Shown here: positions 26,185 through 37,938 of the stretch, piece by piece | Layout: each line of letters opens with the position of its first letter | Position numbering within the stretch: position 1 is the stretch's first letter | Source: Flavobacterium indicum GPTSA100-9 = DSM 17447 | GTDB lineage: Bacteria > Bacteroidota > Bacteroidia > Flavobacteriales > Flavobacteriaceae | Direction of reading: 5' to 3' | Assembly (NCBI RefSeq): GCF_000455605.1 | Contig: NC_017025.1 | Span: 1,984,001-2,048,000 of the forward strand | DNA length: 64,000 nt | Notes under the pieces: model-generated | The model's input: the letters and a program-made list of their open reading frames with translations, nothing else | Databases searched by the model: none | Told to the model about the DNA's origin: nothing | Translations under genes and position numbers: made by a program

Positions 26185-27069
26185 TTACCTTATTTTATTC
26201 CATTTAGAACCATTAAGAGGTGAAATAGATTTTAAGTTTTCCGTTAAAACAGCCAAATCTACTGCTGGTCCACCAGTAAAAACAGACACAATTTCATCAG
26301 TTTTAGCATCAAAAAAAGTACGTGCTAATAGAGAATTAGGTCTAACTTTATGTATTTGATATAAAATATCTATAGATTGAATTATATTTAATTTTCCTTG
26401 TTTAACATCAGTTGCCATATTATCTAAACCTTTTATATGATAAAAATACATCGATTCGCGATACGCATCATAGGTATTTGACATTAAATCAGATATTAAA
26501 TTGAATCTATTTTGTTTTTTTCCAGTTTGCACCCACCCAGGATAACCACTTGTTTGAGCTACGGTAGCAATATTTAGAGCTCTTTCAAAATAATCTGTAC
26601 CTCCTTTATTTGAAAAAGTATCGGCATCACTACCAATAATTATATTAGCATAAAAAGCACCTAAAGAAAGTAAATTTGAAGTAAATGAATTTTGATCAAA
26701 TACAAAGTTTTCAGATTCAACATACCTAAAAGATACTTCTTTATCATTTAAATTTAATACAGGAGTTGTATAATTTGAATTAAAAACGGGTCTTGAAGAA
26801 GTAATTTGTAAAGTAGCTTCAAACTCATTACTATTAAAAGAATTAATGAATAAAAAAAACGAGCAACTGATCTTCTCATTCATTTTAGTCTCTTTATCTG
26901 TAAATTTTGTATTGTTTAAGAAGTCAGCAAATTGCTTTTCTAATGATTTAAAAATTTGATTATTTACGTTTGTTATTTTATCATAATTAACCACTACTGT
27001 AGCTTTTAATTCTTGAGCTTTAACAAAAGCTCCAAAAAATAAAATAAAATATAATAATTTAAACTTCAT
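26185..27069 (-). CDS. DUF4835 family secreted protein
   Basis: About 294 residues from the ATG at 27069 (MKFKLLYFILFFGAFVKAQ, a clean signal peptide). An upstream ATG at 27081 would add only MLIN before it. It overlaps the end of coaBC by 11 bases, indicating coupling. Residues FLFINSFNSNEFEATLQITSSRPVFNS (quoted in part) and the end SPLNGSKWNKIR fit the flavobacterial DUF4835 family, which sits next to coaBC and recN in these genomes. Function is unknown. A periplasmic location is inferred. Confidence 0.8.
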   Translation of the reverse strand: MKFKLLYFILFFGAFVKAQELKATVVVNYDKITNVNNQIFKSLEKQFADFLNNTKFTDKETKMNEKISCSFFLFINSFNSNEFEATLQITSSRPVFNSNYTTPVLNLNDKEVSFRYVESENFVFDQNSFTSNLLSLGAFYANIIIGSDADTFSNKGGTDYFERALNIATVAQTSGYPGWVQTGKKQNRFNLISDLMSNTYDAYRESMYFYHIKGLDNMATDVKQGKLNIIQSIDILYQIHKVRPNSLLARTFFDAKTDEIVSVFTGGPAVDLAVLTENLKSISPLNGSKWNKIR

Positions 27070-28285
27070 ATTTATTAACAATTAGGTTAACTATATCTTC
27101 AGACACTAATTCTTTAGATTTTAATTCGTTTTCAAAAATAGTAAAATCTTTATCAATAAAAGTAACTTTGTTGGTTGGTTTTCCAAATCCAGCGCCTTTA
27201 TCATTCAGAGAATTTAAAACTATTAAATCTAGATTTTTTTTAACAATTTTTGCTTTTGCATTTTCTATTTCATTTTCAGTTTCTAATGCAAATCCGATTA
27301 AAAATTGTTGCTTTTTTATCTGACCTAAAGATAATAAAATATCTTTATTCTTTTCTAATTCAATAGTAAACGTATCTTCTGTTTTCTTTATTTTTTGTAA
27401 AGCAACATTTTTTGGCTTATAATCTGCAACTGCAGCTGCAGCAACAGCAACATCAACCGTATCAAAATATTGATGACAAGCCTTATACATTTCTTCTGCT
27501 GAAGTAACACGAATTACTTGAATTAAATGATGGTCTAGTTGCAAATAGGTTGGCCCAGTAACCAAAATAACTTGTGCCCCTTTACTAGCAGCAGCTTTTG
27601 CAATATCAAATCCCATTTTACCTGTAGAATGATTCCCAATAAAACGGACAGGATCGATTGCTTCATAAGTAGGCCCTGCTGTTACTAGTATTTTTTTACC
27701 TCGCAATGGCAACTTACTTTCAATATCTTTTTCTATGAACAAAACAATATTTTCTGGCTCAGCCAATCGCCCTTCTCCACTTAATCCGCTAGCCAATTCA
27801 CCTTTTTCTGCTGGAATTATAATATTTCCAAAACTTTCTAATTTTTTAAAATTATCAAGTGTTGATTGGTGTTTATACATATCTAAATCCATTGCTGGCG
27901 CAAAATAAACAGGACATTTTGCAGATAAATAAGTAGCTAATAATAGATTATCGCAAGTTCCATTTGCCATTTTAGACAACGTATTTGCCGTTGCTGGCGC
28001 TATTAACATATAATCTGCCCAAAGTGCCAATTCAACATGATTTGTCCACACCCCTTCTTGCATATTAGAGGCATCATTTACATCATCATAAAATGTGGAA
28101 TATACAGGATTTTTAGATAATGTAGCTAAAGTTAAAGGTGTTACAAAATCTTTAGAAGCAGGTGTCATGACTACTTGTACATGCGCACCTGCTTTTATAA
28201 AAAGTCTAACCAAAGACGCAGTTTTATAAGCGGCAATTCCACCAGAAATACCTAGTAAGATTTTTTTACCACTTAAAACAGACAT
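27059..28285 (-). CDS. coaBC: Bifunctional phosphopantothenoylcysteine decarboxylase / phosphopantothenate-cysteine ligase
   Basis: Carries two consecutive steps of CoA synthesis: ligation of cysteine to phosphopantothenate, then decarboxylation to phosphopantetheine. The 408-residue protein has the FMN-dependent CoaC half at the N-terminus (GISGGIAAYK at 12-21; catalytic histidine H83 in TNHVELA; APAMDLDMY in place of the usual P-x-M-N-x-x-M-W). The CoaB half starts at about 190 with GKKILVTAGPTYEAIDPVRFIGNHSTGKMG, quoted by start only. It follows rpoZ by 17 bases. Confidence 0.95.
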   Translation of the reverse strand: MSVLSGKKILLGISGGIAAYKTASLVRLFIKAGAHVQVVMTPASKDFVTPLTLATLSKNPVYSTFYDDVNDASNMQEGVWTNHVELALWADYMLIAPATANTLSKMANGTCDNLLLATYLSAKCPVYFAPAMDLDMYKHQSTLDNFKKLESFGNIIIPAEKGELASGLSGEGRLAEPENIVLFIEKDIESKLPLRGKKILVTAGPTYEAIDPVRFIGNHSTGKMGFDIAKAAASKGAQVILVTGPTYLQLDHHLIQVIRVTSAEEMYKACHQYFDTVDVAVAAAAVADYKPKNVALQKIKKTEDTFTIELEKNKDILLSLGQIKKQQFLIGFALETENEIENAKAKIVKKNLDLIVLNSLNDKGAGFGKPTNKVTFIDKDFTIFENELKSKELVSEDIVNLIVNKYEV

Positions 28286-28302
28286 GGTTTATAATAATTT
28301 GA

Positions 28303-28617
28303 TTATTTTGAAGTCTTGTAATAGATTTTACCATCCATCCACTCTTGCACAGCTAAAGCATGAGGCTTTGGTAATTTTTCGTAAAATTTAGAAACTTCTA
28401 TTTGTTCTTTATTTTCAAAGATTTCTTCTAAACTATCATTATAAGTAGCAAATTCATCTAACTTATCGATTAATTCTTTTTTAATTTCAGAATTAATTTG
28501 ATTTGCTCTTCTTGCTATGATTGTAATTGCTTCATACACATTTCCTGTTGGTTCTTCAATAATTGTTTTATTGTAAGTTGTTGTGTTTACTGGAGCATTT
28601 GTTTTCTTTAAATCCAT
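28303..28617 (-). CDS. rpoZ: RNA polymerase omega subunit-like protein
   Basis: A 104-residue protein of the Bacteroidota omega family: NVYEAITIIARRANQINSEI (about 26-45) is the conserved omega core and the acidic C-terminal half follows. Omega assists assembly of RNA polymerase. It sits between bamD and coaBC, a position also known from other bacteria where rpoZ precedes coaBC. The end WMDGKIYYKTSK is typical for the phylum. Confidence 0.85.
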   Translation of the reverse strand: MDLKKTNAPVNTTTYNKTIIEEPTGNVYEAITIIARRANQINSEIKKELIDKLDEFATYNDSLEEIFENKEQIEVSKFYEKLPKPHALAVQEWMDGKIYYKTSK

Positions 28618-28625
28618 GATAATGA

Positions 28626-29432
28626 TTAATTTGTATATTGTTTTAACTCTCTATCTACTGTTTCTAACATTTTGTTAGCTTGGTCTAAAAACTTAGTATC
28701 TGCTTTATATTTTATTAAACTATTGTATAAATTTTTAGCTTCATTTAATCTTTCTTGTTTTTTTGCAGGAACCGATAAAATTGCCATTTGGTAAGCAGAC
28801 CCAAATTTATAAAATAATGCATCTTCTCTAAATTTTGTCCCAGGATAATCTAAGATAAAATTATCAAAAGCTTTGATTGCGGTGTTATAGTTGTGAAAAT
28901 ATTCACCTGTAGTATAATACTGTTTTGCTATTTCAAAAGCCTTTAATTCAAGTTTTTCATTCAACTCTTTAACAATAGCATTTGCTTTAGGCAAATATTC
29001 AGAATTAGGATATTTATCTGCAAAAGCTTGTAATTTTTCTAAGGCTTTATAAGTATCTACTTGATCTAAACTATAAATTGGAGACAATTTAGCATAACAA
29101 TCTGCTCCTAAAAAAGCAGCTTCTTGAGCATGAACACTTTTCGGATAATTGGCTGCAAAACTTTCAAACTGATAACCTGCAGTATAGTATTGTTTTGTTA
29201 TGTATAGTGCTTTTGCATATTTGTAAAACACATCTTCTGCATTCGATTTACCTCTCACTGAAGTAGCATATTGTTCGAACAAACGAATTGCTTTAGCATA
29301 TTTTTCTTTCTCATAAAGTTTGGAAAAAACTTCGTTTTTAAAGTCAACCTGATCAGACTTTAATGCTCTTTGATATTCGCTACATGAAGCCAATACAAGT
29401 AAGCTGAAAAAGATATAAATATATTTTGTCAT
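28626..29432 (-). CDS. bamD: Outer-membrane protein assembly factor BamD
   Basis: The essential lipoprotein of the BAM complex that inserts beta-barrel proteins in the outer membrane. I chose the ATG at 29432 (MTKYIYIFFSLLVLASC), because it gives a short lipoprotein signal with lipobox L-A-S-C17; an upstream in-frame ATG would add 13 residues of unlikely leader. About 268 residues with tetratricopeptide-like helical pairs (AEDVFYKYAKALYITKQY, FREDALFYKFGSAYQMA). A strong promoter lies about 50 bases upstream. First gene of the operon running to recN. Confidence 0.93.
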   Translation of the reverse strand: MTKYIYIFFSLLVLASCSEYQRALKSDQVDFKNEVFSKLYEKEKYAKAIRLFEQYATSVRGKSNAEDVFYKYAKALYITKQYYTAGYQFESFAANYPKSVHAQEAAFLGADCYAKLSPIYSLDQVDTYKALEKLQAFADKYPNSEYLPKANAIVKELNEKLELKAFEIAKQYYTTGEYFHNYNTAIKAFDNFILDYPGTKFREDALFYKFGSAYQMAILSVPAKKQERLNEAKNLYNSLIKYKADTKFLDQANKMLETVDRELKQYTN

Positions 29433-29482
29433 AATTTTATTTAGGTAATTTTCCCCTTTGATCTTGACCAAAAAAGCAACCG

Positions 29483-29514
29483 CAAAGGTAGATATATTTT
29501 TAAGTATTACAAAA
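29483..29514 (-). promoter_or_regulatory. Promoter of the bamD-rpoZ-coaBC-DUF4835-recN operon
   Basis: Read leftward: TTTTG, 19 bases, then TACCTTTG. Both halves and the spacing fit the Bacteroidota housekeeping promoter (TTG at -33, TAnnTTTG at -7). One of the clearest promoters in the window. Confidence 0.7.
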
Positions 29515-29521
29515 GTTTTTT

Positions 29522-30400
29522 TTAGTTCAAATTTTTGATGAATTTTTGAAGTCTTTCTGAAAGATTTTCATCAACATTAACTAATGGCAAACGCACGGTG
29601 TTTTCAGAAATACCTAAATGCATAAATACTTCTTTAATTCCGGCTGGATTACCTTGTTCAAAAATCATATCAATTGAATCTGCTAATTTATAATGTAACT
29701 TATATGCTTCATCTACTCTTTTATTCAAACCTAAACGAACCATTTCAGAGAATTCTTTTGGAAAACCTTCTCCTATTACCGATATAACCCCTGCGCCACC
29801 AGCTAATACCATTGGCAATGTAATCATATCATCTCCAGAAATCACTAAGAATCCTTCTGGTTTATTTTGTATTAACTTCATTGCCTGTACAATATCACCA
29901 GCGGCTTCTTTGATACCAATAATATTTTTAAAATCTTTTGCTAATCTAATAACAGTACTTGGCAATATGTTACTAGCTGTTCTTCCTGGCACATTGTAAA
30001 CTATAATTGGAAGCGGAGAAGCTTCTGCAACAGCTTTGAAATGTTGGTATATTCCCTCTTGAGTAGGTTTATTATAATAGGGAGAGACTGACAGTATTGC
30101 TGTGAAACCACTAAAATCTCTAGTTTTTAATTCTTCAACAACCTGAGCAGTATTATTACTTCCAACACCCAAAACTAAAGGCACTCGTCCTTTATTTGCA
30201 TCTTTAATTGTTTGAATTACCAATTCTTTTTCATCTGAAGTTAATGTTGCTGTTTCTGCTGTAGTTCCTAAAACTACTAAATATTCCACACCACCTTCAA
30301 TTACAAAATTTACAATTCTAGTAAGCGCTTCTGTATCTACTGAAAAATCTTTTTTAAAAGGAGTAACCAATGCTACACCAGTTCCCATTAATGACTGCAT
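29522..30400 (-). CDS. dapA: 4-hydroxy-tetrahydrodipicolinate synthase
   Basis: Condenses pyruvate with aspartate semialdehyde at the entry to lysine and diaminopimelate synthesis. The 292-residue protein shows the Schiff-base lysine K164 in [10 protein letters not shown], the YNVPGRT motif (135-141), and GTTAE (45-49), where most DapA proteins have G-T-T-G-E. It follows the DUF6913-like gene by 2 bases and is likely cotranscribed with it; the bamD promoter separates it from the next operon. Confidence 0.95.
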   Translation of the reverse strand: MQSLMGTGVALVTPFKKDFSVDTEALTRIVNFVIEGGVEYLVVLGTTAETATLTSDEKELVIQTIKDANKGRVPLVLGVGSNNTAQVVEELKTRDFSGFTAILSVSPYYNKPTQEGIYQHFKAVAEASPLPIIVYNVPGRTASNILPSTVIRLAKDFKNIIGIKEAAGDIVQAMKLIQNKPEGFLVISGDDMITLPMVLAGGAGVISVIGEGFPKEFSEMVRLGLNKRVDEAYKLHYKLADSIDMIFEQGNPAGIKEVFMHLGISENTVRLPLVNVDENLSERLQKFIKNLN

Positions 30401-30402
30401 GT

Positions 30403-30921
30403 TTATATTTTTTTTAGTATTTTTAAATATTTGAACAATTCCGAAATAAATTCTTTATAATTTTCTGCTGGCAAATTTATCATAAAATGATTAACTCTCT
30501 TGTCTATTGTTTCAAACCCAACTTTAAATTTAGCTTTTGATCTTTTAGTAATTAAAAGTAGAACTTGTTTTTCAATATCATAGTAATTAATTAATAAATC
30601 AAATGGTTTTTCAACAAAATTAGACACTATTTCATTTTTAATTTGCCCAGACCATGAAATATTTTTAGTAACACAATAGTTTTTAGTTGCATCACTATTT
30701 TTTTTCTTTTTATCTAAAAAATGTAAAACTTCAATAGCATTACTATCGACACCCTTACAGACCAATTCTTCAATTAGTTTATCAATTTCTGTAAAGTAAG
30801 TTTCATCAACGATTATACCAACTGTTTTTATAGTATGATGAGTATAGTCAAGTTGATGTTTATCTAACCTTTTATTGATATTTCTTTTAAGAAAAAAATT
30901 TTTAATTATTCTTGAAAACAT
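30403..30921 (-). CDS. DUF6913-like flavobacterial protein of unknown function
   Basis: A 172-residue cytoplasmic-looking protein, basic at the N-terminus ([15 protein letters not shown]). It contains [14 protein letters not shown] (about 32-45) and [22 protein letters not shown] (about 108-129, quoted in outline). I believe it matches a flavobacterial DUF found beside dapA (DUF6913), from memory rather than from any motif with a known function. It is the first gene before dapA, with a -7 box TAATTTTG upstream. Confidence 0.6.
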   Translation of the reverse strand: MFSRIIKNFFLKRNINKRLDKHQLDYTHHTIKTVGIIVDETYFTEIDKLIEELVCKGVDSNAIEVLHFLDKKKKNSDATKNYCVTKNISWSGQIKNEIVSNFVEKPFDLLINYYDIEKQVLLLITKRSKAKFKVGFETIDKRVNHFMINLPAENYKEFISELFKYLKILKKI

Positions 30922-30940
30922 TGTAATTTTACTTCCCGTA

Positions 30941-30948
30941 CAAAATTA
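30941..30948 (-). promoter_or_regulatory. -7 box for the DUF6913-like/dapA unit
   Basis: TAATTTTG read leftward, 20 bases before the ATG at 30921. Matches TAnnTTTG; no convincing -33 partner. Confidence 0.4.
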
Positions 30949-30967
30949 ACGCAAACCATTGGAAAAT

Positions 30968-31753
30968 ATGATATCCAAAATTAAAAATAGTAAACAACTT
31001 TACCTATTTTTTGTTACAATTTTAACATTAAGTTTTTTATATTCATGCAAAACAAGCACTTATAGTAATTATAAGATTGAAGGTAAAAAAATTCCAATAA
31101 CTTCTGAATTCAAAACAAATGAGGCAATTGATGCTTTTGTTTCTCCCTACAGAAATCATATAAATCAAGATTTAGATGTAATTTTATCCTACTGTCCAGA
31201 AACTTTAGACAAGAATAAAGGTGAATTTCAAACAAATATTGGAAATTTTATAGCAGATGCATGTGTTGAATTAGCAAACCCTCTTTTTTACAAAAAAGAA
31301 AATAAAAAGATAAATGGAGCTATTTTCAATAATGGCGGAATAAGAACTGTAATTCCTAAAGGAAATGTAACAAAAAGAACTGCATTTGAAGTAATGCCTT
31401 TTGAAAACAGTTTACAAGTTATTGCTTTAAAAGGAACACAAATTTATGAACTAGCAAATTATTTTGTAAAAGAGCGCAAACCACATCCTTTAAATGGGAT
31501 TCATTTATATTTAGACAGTAATAACAATATCACAAAGGTTACTATAGAAAATGAAATAGTAAACCAAGACAAGGTTTATTATATTTTAACATCTGATTAT
31601 TTAGCTAATGGTGGAGACAATATGACTTTCTTTTTAAAAAATGAAGGAAAATATGATTTAGAATATAAAATGCGAAATGTTTTAATTGATTATTTTACTA
31701 CACACAGGTCAATTGAAGCTAATGTTAATGAAAGAGTTTCTAAAATAAAATAA
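30968..31753 (+). CDS. 5'-nucleotidase C-terminal domain lipoprotein
   Basis: About 261 residues from the ATG at 30968; a TTG three codons earlier is an alternative start. The N-terminus is a lipoprotein signal (FFVTILTLSFLYSC). The rest is the substrate-binding C-terminal domain of the UshA/5'-nucleotidase family: NIGNFIADACVELA, NGGIRTVIPKGNVT, FENSLQVIALKG and DYLANGGDNMTFFL. The metal-binding catalytic domain is absent; it is encoded by the next gene, 11 bases downstream. Together they should make a two-subunit nucleotide-hydrolysing enzyme on the periplasmic side. Confidence 0.85.
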   Translation: MISKIKNSKQLYLFFVTILTLSFLYSCKTSTYSNYKIEGKKIPITSEFKTNEAIDAFVSPYRNHINQDLDVILSYCPETLDKNKGEFQTNIGNFIADACVELANPLFYKKENKKINGAIFNNGGIRTVIPKGNVTKRTAFEVMPFENSLQVIALKGTQIYELANYFVKERKPHPLNGIHLYLDSNNNITKVTIENEIVNQDKVYYILTSDYLANGGDNMTFFLKNEGKYDLEYKMRNVLIDYFTTHRSIEANVNERVSKIK

Positions 31754-31764
31754 ACTACTTATTT

Positions 31765-32682
31765 ATGAAAAGAAGAACATTTTTAAAAAATACAGCTGCC
31801 AGTACAGCCTTTCTTGGAATTGCAGGAACCACATTAAGTAGTTTTACAACTTTAACAGAAAAAAAAATTACAATATTGCACACCAATGACGTACACAGTC
31901 ATATTGATCCTTTTCCTGCTGATCATCCTAAAAATCCAAATATGGGTGGTGCTGCTAGAAGAGCTTCTGTAATTGAACAAATTCGAAAAGAAGAGAAAAA
32001 CGTTTTATTGTTAGATGCTGGCGATATATTCCAAGGTACACCCTACTTCAATTATTATGGTGGTGAACTGGAATTTAAAATAATGAGCATGATGAACTAT
32101 GATGTTGCTACGATGGGAAATCATGATTTCGATAATGGAATTGAAGGATTTTATGCTCAACTCCCTCATGCAAAATTTGACTTTGTTTCTGCTAATTATG
32201 ATTTCAAAAACACCCTATTGGACGGAATTGTAAAGCCCTTTAAAATAATTAATAAAAACGGAATTAAAGTCGGAATCTTTGGCTTAGGCGTTCAATTAGA
32301 AGGTTTAGTAGATAAAAAATGTTACAAAGAAACTATTTATAATAACCCTATTGAGGTAGCAACAAGTATTGCTCAACAATTAAAAGAAGATGAAAAATGC
32401 GATTTAGTAATTTGTCTTTCTCATTTAGGCTTTCAATATAAAAATGAACCCGAAAAGCCTAGCGATACTAAACTTGCTCAATCAACAAAAAACATCGATT
32501 TAATAATTGGTGGCCATACACATACTTTTTTGGAAAAACCATTAATTTACAAAAATCTTGAAAACAAAGATGTAATTGTAAATCAAGTAGGAGCTTATGG
32601 AATTAATCTTGGTCGAATTGATTTTTATTTAAGTGATGATAAGAAATATATAGGACAAGAAAAGAATATTACCCTTTACTAG
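31765..32682 (+). CDS. Metallophosphoesterase, catalytic half of a split 5'-nucleotidase
   Basis: A 305-residue protein with a twin-arginine signal (KRRTFLKN at 2-9 followed by a hydrophobic stretch). The calcineurin-like metal motifs are complete: HTNDVHSHID, DAGDIFQGTP, GNHDFDNG, LSHLG and GGHTHTF. This corresponds to the N-terminal domain of UshA-type UDP-sugar hydrolase/5'-nucleotidases without the C-terminal domain, which is on the preceding gene. Tat export implies folding and metal loading before export. Its 3' end overlaps the convergent membrane-protein gene by 14 bases. Confidence 0.88.
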   Translation: MKRRTFLKNTAASTAFLGIAGTTLSSFTTLTEKKITILHTNDVHSHIDPFPADHPKNPNMGGAARRASVIEQIRKEEKNVLLLDAGDIFQGTPYFNYYGGELEFKIMSMMNYDVATMGNHDFDNGIEGFYAQLPHAKFDFVSANYDFKNTLLDGIVKPFKIINKNGIKVGIFGLGVQLEGLVDKKCYKETIYNNPIEVATSIAQQLKEDEKCDLVICLSHLGFQYKNEPEKPSDTKLAQSTKNIDLIIGGHTHTFLEKPLIYKNLENKDVIVNQVGAYGINLGRIDFYLSDDKKYIGQEKNITLY

Positions 32683-33394
32683 GGTATTTTTCTCTTTCTA
32701 ATAGGAATCGAAGAAGAAAATAATACACTGGAATTTCTATGCAACAACCTATAAAAACCAAAATAGGATTATTAAAATAATACTCGTTTATAGCCAAACA
32801 AACATCGGACATTACTAAAGAAGCAAGCATGGCTAATAAAAATTTTGCAGAAAGTGATTTCTTTTTAAAAGCGTTATAAATACTCAATAAAAAAACAGTT
32901 AGCAAAACAAAAACATAAATAATTACAAAATAAACTTCAGATTTAAAAAGCTTAAAACCAAAATTAAAAACTTTTAAAGCGATCAATATTCCAAGTATAA
33001 TCGCTAATACCCTACCAAATACAGAATTATTTTTTTTATATTTTTTTACTATTTCGGAATCATTCACTACATAATAAAAAAGTATAAACAAAACTACTAC
33101 ATACATTAAAGTTGCGATTTCATAAATCTTTCTATCTTTCAACAAAATAACATTATCTGCAAAGAAAATAGCACTAAAAAGAAATAAGTTTAAAATTGTT
33201 TTTTTGCTATTTGCAGTAAAAAAATATACAAAAGCGATACACGGAATAATAATCGGTTTAAAAAGTAAAGCTTCATCCTCTAATTTCAAATACTTATTAA
33301 AAAATAAATATAAAATATAGGCAATAAAATACACTACCAGAGGAACCGTAGTTAAGTCTTTTTTTAAAGAACCTGCTTTAATTTCTTCCTCCAT
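32669..33394 (-). CDS. YhhN/TMEM86-like multi-pass membrane protein, copy 1
   Basis: A 241-residue inner-membrane protein with about eight hydrophobic helices. LFKPIIIPCIAFVYFF (about 44-59), the SAIFFADNVILL segment and the later VMSDVCLAINEYYF resemble the YhhN family, whose animal member is lysoplasmalogenase. Bacterial activity is established for few members, so the enzyme name should not be assumed. It forms a tandem pair with the next gene (3-base gap). Its last 14 coding bases overlap the opposite-strand nucleotidase gene. Confidence 0.6.
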   Translation of the reverse strand: MEEEIKAGSLKKDLTTVPLVVYFIAYILYLFFNKYLKLEDEALLFKPIIIPCIAFVYFFTANSKKTILNLFLFSAIFFADNVILLKDRKIYEIATLMYVVVLFILFYYVVNDSEIVKKYKKNNSVFGRVLAIILGILIALKVFNFGFKLFKSEVYFVIIYVFVLLTVFLLSIYNAFKKKSLSAKFLLAMLASLVMSDVCLAINEYYFNNPILVFIGCCIEIPVYYFLLRFLLEREKYPSKG

Positions 33395-33397
33395 AAT

Positions 33398-36068
<2,671 letters not shown>

Positions 36069-36545
36069 TTAAGCAATATTGATTAACGTAATTAATTTTG
36101 AATACAATTCCCCTTTACTAATGATTCCTCCATTTTCAATAATTCTGAAAACTTCTTCATTTCGATTGTTTGCTACTTCTTTTTTACCGGTTTGAATCGT
36201 AACTTCGTTTGAAAATAAATTTTCACTCAACCATTGAATTCCATCTGCAGTAAAAAAGTCGACGGTATCATTAGAAGTATTAATGATTAAAGATTCTAAA
36301 TATTTTTCATAACATTTAAAAAGGAAAATATAATTGGTAGAAAAATGGTCAATGAATTTAACATTTGTCAAAGCCTTATCCCAAATCAAATCAGAAAACA
36401 CATCTACTTCTTGAAGTGCTACTTCTGGTTTATTTAATTTTATATCATCCCATTCTTTTTTATCAATAGATTGTGCTGCTAAAAAATTAATAAATTCTGG
36501 ATGCAATTCCTCTAATTGTTCTTTGGTAAGACGTGTGTATTTCAT
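36069..36545 (-). CDS. DUF6495-like flavobacterial protein
   Basis: A 158-residue soluble protein beginning MKYTRLTKEQLEELHPEFIN. Acidic, with conserved-looking Trp and Phe residues (DVFSDLIWDKALTN; FTADGIQWLSENL). I recall this as a flavobacterial family of unknown function (DUF6495). It lies 3 bases before ligA in the direction of transcription, so it is probably in the same operon. No catalytic motif is recognised. Confidence 0.65.
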   Translation of the reverse strand: MKYTRLTKEQLEELHPEFINFLAAQSIDKKEWDDIKLNKPEVALQEVDVFSDLIWDKALTNVKFIDHFSTNYIFLFKCYEKYLESLIINTSNDTVDFFTADGIQWLSENLFSNEVTIQTGKKEVANNRNEEVFRIIENGGIISKGELYSKLITLINIA

Positions 36546-36570
36546 TCCTAATTTTTAATAATGGTAAAAA

Positions 36571-36602
36571 TAAAAAAAAGTCCCGACAGAATCGGGACTT
36601 TT
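36571..36602 (-). terminator. Terminator of rpsF-rpsR-rplI
   Basis: An 11-pair stem formed by AAAAGTCCCGA (36576-36586) and TCGGGACTTTT (36592-36602), five-base loop, with a T run on the minus strand. It lies 23 bases past rplI. Confidence 0.88.
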
Positions 36603-36625
36603 CAAAAATATTATTTAGAAATCAA

Positions 36626-37069
36626 TTACGCTTTTTCAGCAACGATTTCGTATGGTAATTCAACGATAACTTCTCTGTGTAAACGAACAGTAGCGTTGTA
36701 TTTTCCAGTTCTTTTAACTAAACCACTAGTGATGAATTTTCTATCAATTGAATGTCCAGCAGCTTCTAAAGCAGAAGCAATATCAGCGTTTGATACTGAA
36801 CCAAATAATTTTTCACCACCTGCTTTAGCAGAAATTTTGATTTCTAAAGCTTTTAAAGCTTCAGCTAATGATTTTGCATCAGCAACGATTTTAGCTTCTT
36901 TGTGTGCTTTTTGTTTTAAGTTTTCAGCTAAAACTTTTTTCGCAGAAGAAGTTGCTAAAACTGCAAATCCTTGAGGAATTAAATAATTACGACCGTATCC
37001 GTTTTTTACTGTAACGATATCGTCTTTAAATCCTAAATTTTGAACGTCTTGTTTTAAAATTAGTTCCAT
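36626..37069 (-). CDS. rplI: 50S ribosomal protein L9
   Basis: 147 residues from the ATG at 37069. An ATG 17 codons upstream exists, but L9 proteins start M-x-x-I-L-x-x-D-V-x-x-L-G as here (MELILKQDVQNLGFKD). The GYGRNYLIPQGFA motif of the N-terminal domain (24-36) binds 23S rRNA, and the long connecting helix and C-terminal domain follow. Last gene of the S6-S18-L9 operon. Confidence 0.96.
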   Translation of the reverse strand: MELILKQDVQNLGFKDDIVTVKNGYGRNYLIPQGFAVLATSSAKKVLAENLKQKAHKEAKIVADAKSLAEALKALEIKISAKAGGEKLFGSVSNADIASALEAAGHSIDRKFITSGLVKRTGKYNATVRLHREVIVELPYEIVAEKA

Positions 37070-37132
37070 GTTGTTGTCCTTGTTTATAGAAGTTAGGTTC
37101 CACAGAATGGAAACCAACAACTGTTATTTAAA

Positions 37133-37426
37133 TTATTTTAATAAATCAGCTACGTATGGCATTAAAGCTAAGTGACGTGCTCTTTTTACTGCAACTGATA
37201 CTTTTCTTTGGTATTTTAAAGAAGTACCTGTTAATCTTCTTGGTAAAATTTTACCTTGCTCGTTTACAAATTTCAATAAGAAATCTGGATCTTTATAATC
37301 TACATATTTAATTCCAGATTTTTTGAAACGACAATATTTTTTTTGTTTGTTTGTATCAATGTTTAAAGGAGTAAGATATCTGATATCTCCTTCTTTTTTT
37401 CCTTTAGCAGATTGTTCGATTGACAT
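37133..37426 (-). CDS. rpsR: 30S ribosomal protein S18
   Basis: 97 residues with the S18 signature [20 protein letters not shown] and the basic core [29 protein letters not shown] (quoted as landmarks). It binds S6 on the small subunit. It follows rpsF by 2 bases; the longer gap before rplI (63 bases to the chosen start) contains no terminator. Confidence 0.97.
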   Translation of the reverse strand: MSIEQSAKGKKEGDIRYLTPLNIDTNKQKKYCRFKKSGIKYVDYKDPDFLLKFVNEQGKILPRRLTGTSLKYQRKVSVAVKRARHLALMPYVADLLK

Positions 37427-37428
37427 GA

Positions 37429-37770
37429 TTAGTTTGCTTTAGTTTTTAATTTCTCTCTTCTTCTTTCAGCCCAAGCTACTGCATGTTTATCTAAACTTAC
37501 AGTTAAGAATCTCATTACTCTCTCGTCTCTTCTAAACTCAGTATCTAAAGCAGCAATAGCTTCAGCAGGAGCTTTGAATTCGAATAAAGTGTAAAATCCA
37601 CTTTTCTTGTGTTGGATTTCGTAAGCTAATTTTTTTAAGCCCCAATCTTCTTTAGCTACAAATTGAGCCCCTTTAGAAGTAAGAAAATCTTCAAACTTAC
37701 TTACTGCTTCCTTTACCTGAGTTTCAGATAAAACGGGATTCAAAATGAAAACAGTTTCATAATTTTTCAT
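37429..37770 (-). CDS. rpsF: 30S ribosomal protein S6
   Basis: 113 residues with the S6 fold landmarks: [14 protein letters not shown] at the start, [20 protein letters not shown] in the middle, and the [15 protein letters not shown] strand. First gene of the S6-S18-L9 operon, with a near-perfect promoter upstream. There is no ssb or priB between rpsF and rpsR, as usual in this phylum. Confidence 0.97.
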   Translation of the reverse strand: MKNYETVFILNPVLSETQVKEAVSKFEDFLTSKGAQFVAKEDWGLKKLAYEIQHKKSGFYTLFEFKAPAEAIAALDTEFRRDERVMRFLTVSLDKHAVAWAERRREKLKTKAN

Positions 37771-37793
37771 GTGTAATATTTTTAAATTGGGTG

Positions 37794-37824
37794 CAAAGAT
37801 ACTTATTTTTATCTAATCTCCAAA
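37794..37824 (-). promoter_or_regulatory. Promoter of the rpsF-rpsR-rplI operon
   Basis: Read leftward: TTTG, 19 bases, TATCTTTG, 23 bases before the rpsF ATG. Both elements and the spacing fit the Bacteroidota consensus; a clear example. Confidence 0.75.
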
Positions 37825-37938
37825 CCTATCATGATGATTATTTTTTTGTAAGATATTTTTAATAATTAATTTTTTTTTAATACATTTATCCAATAAATTA
37901 CTATATTAGCAGGAAACTAGTTAAAACTACCCTACCCT

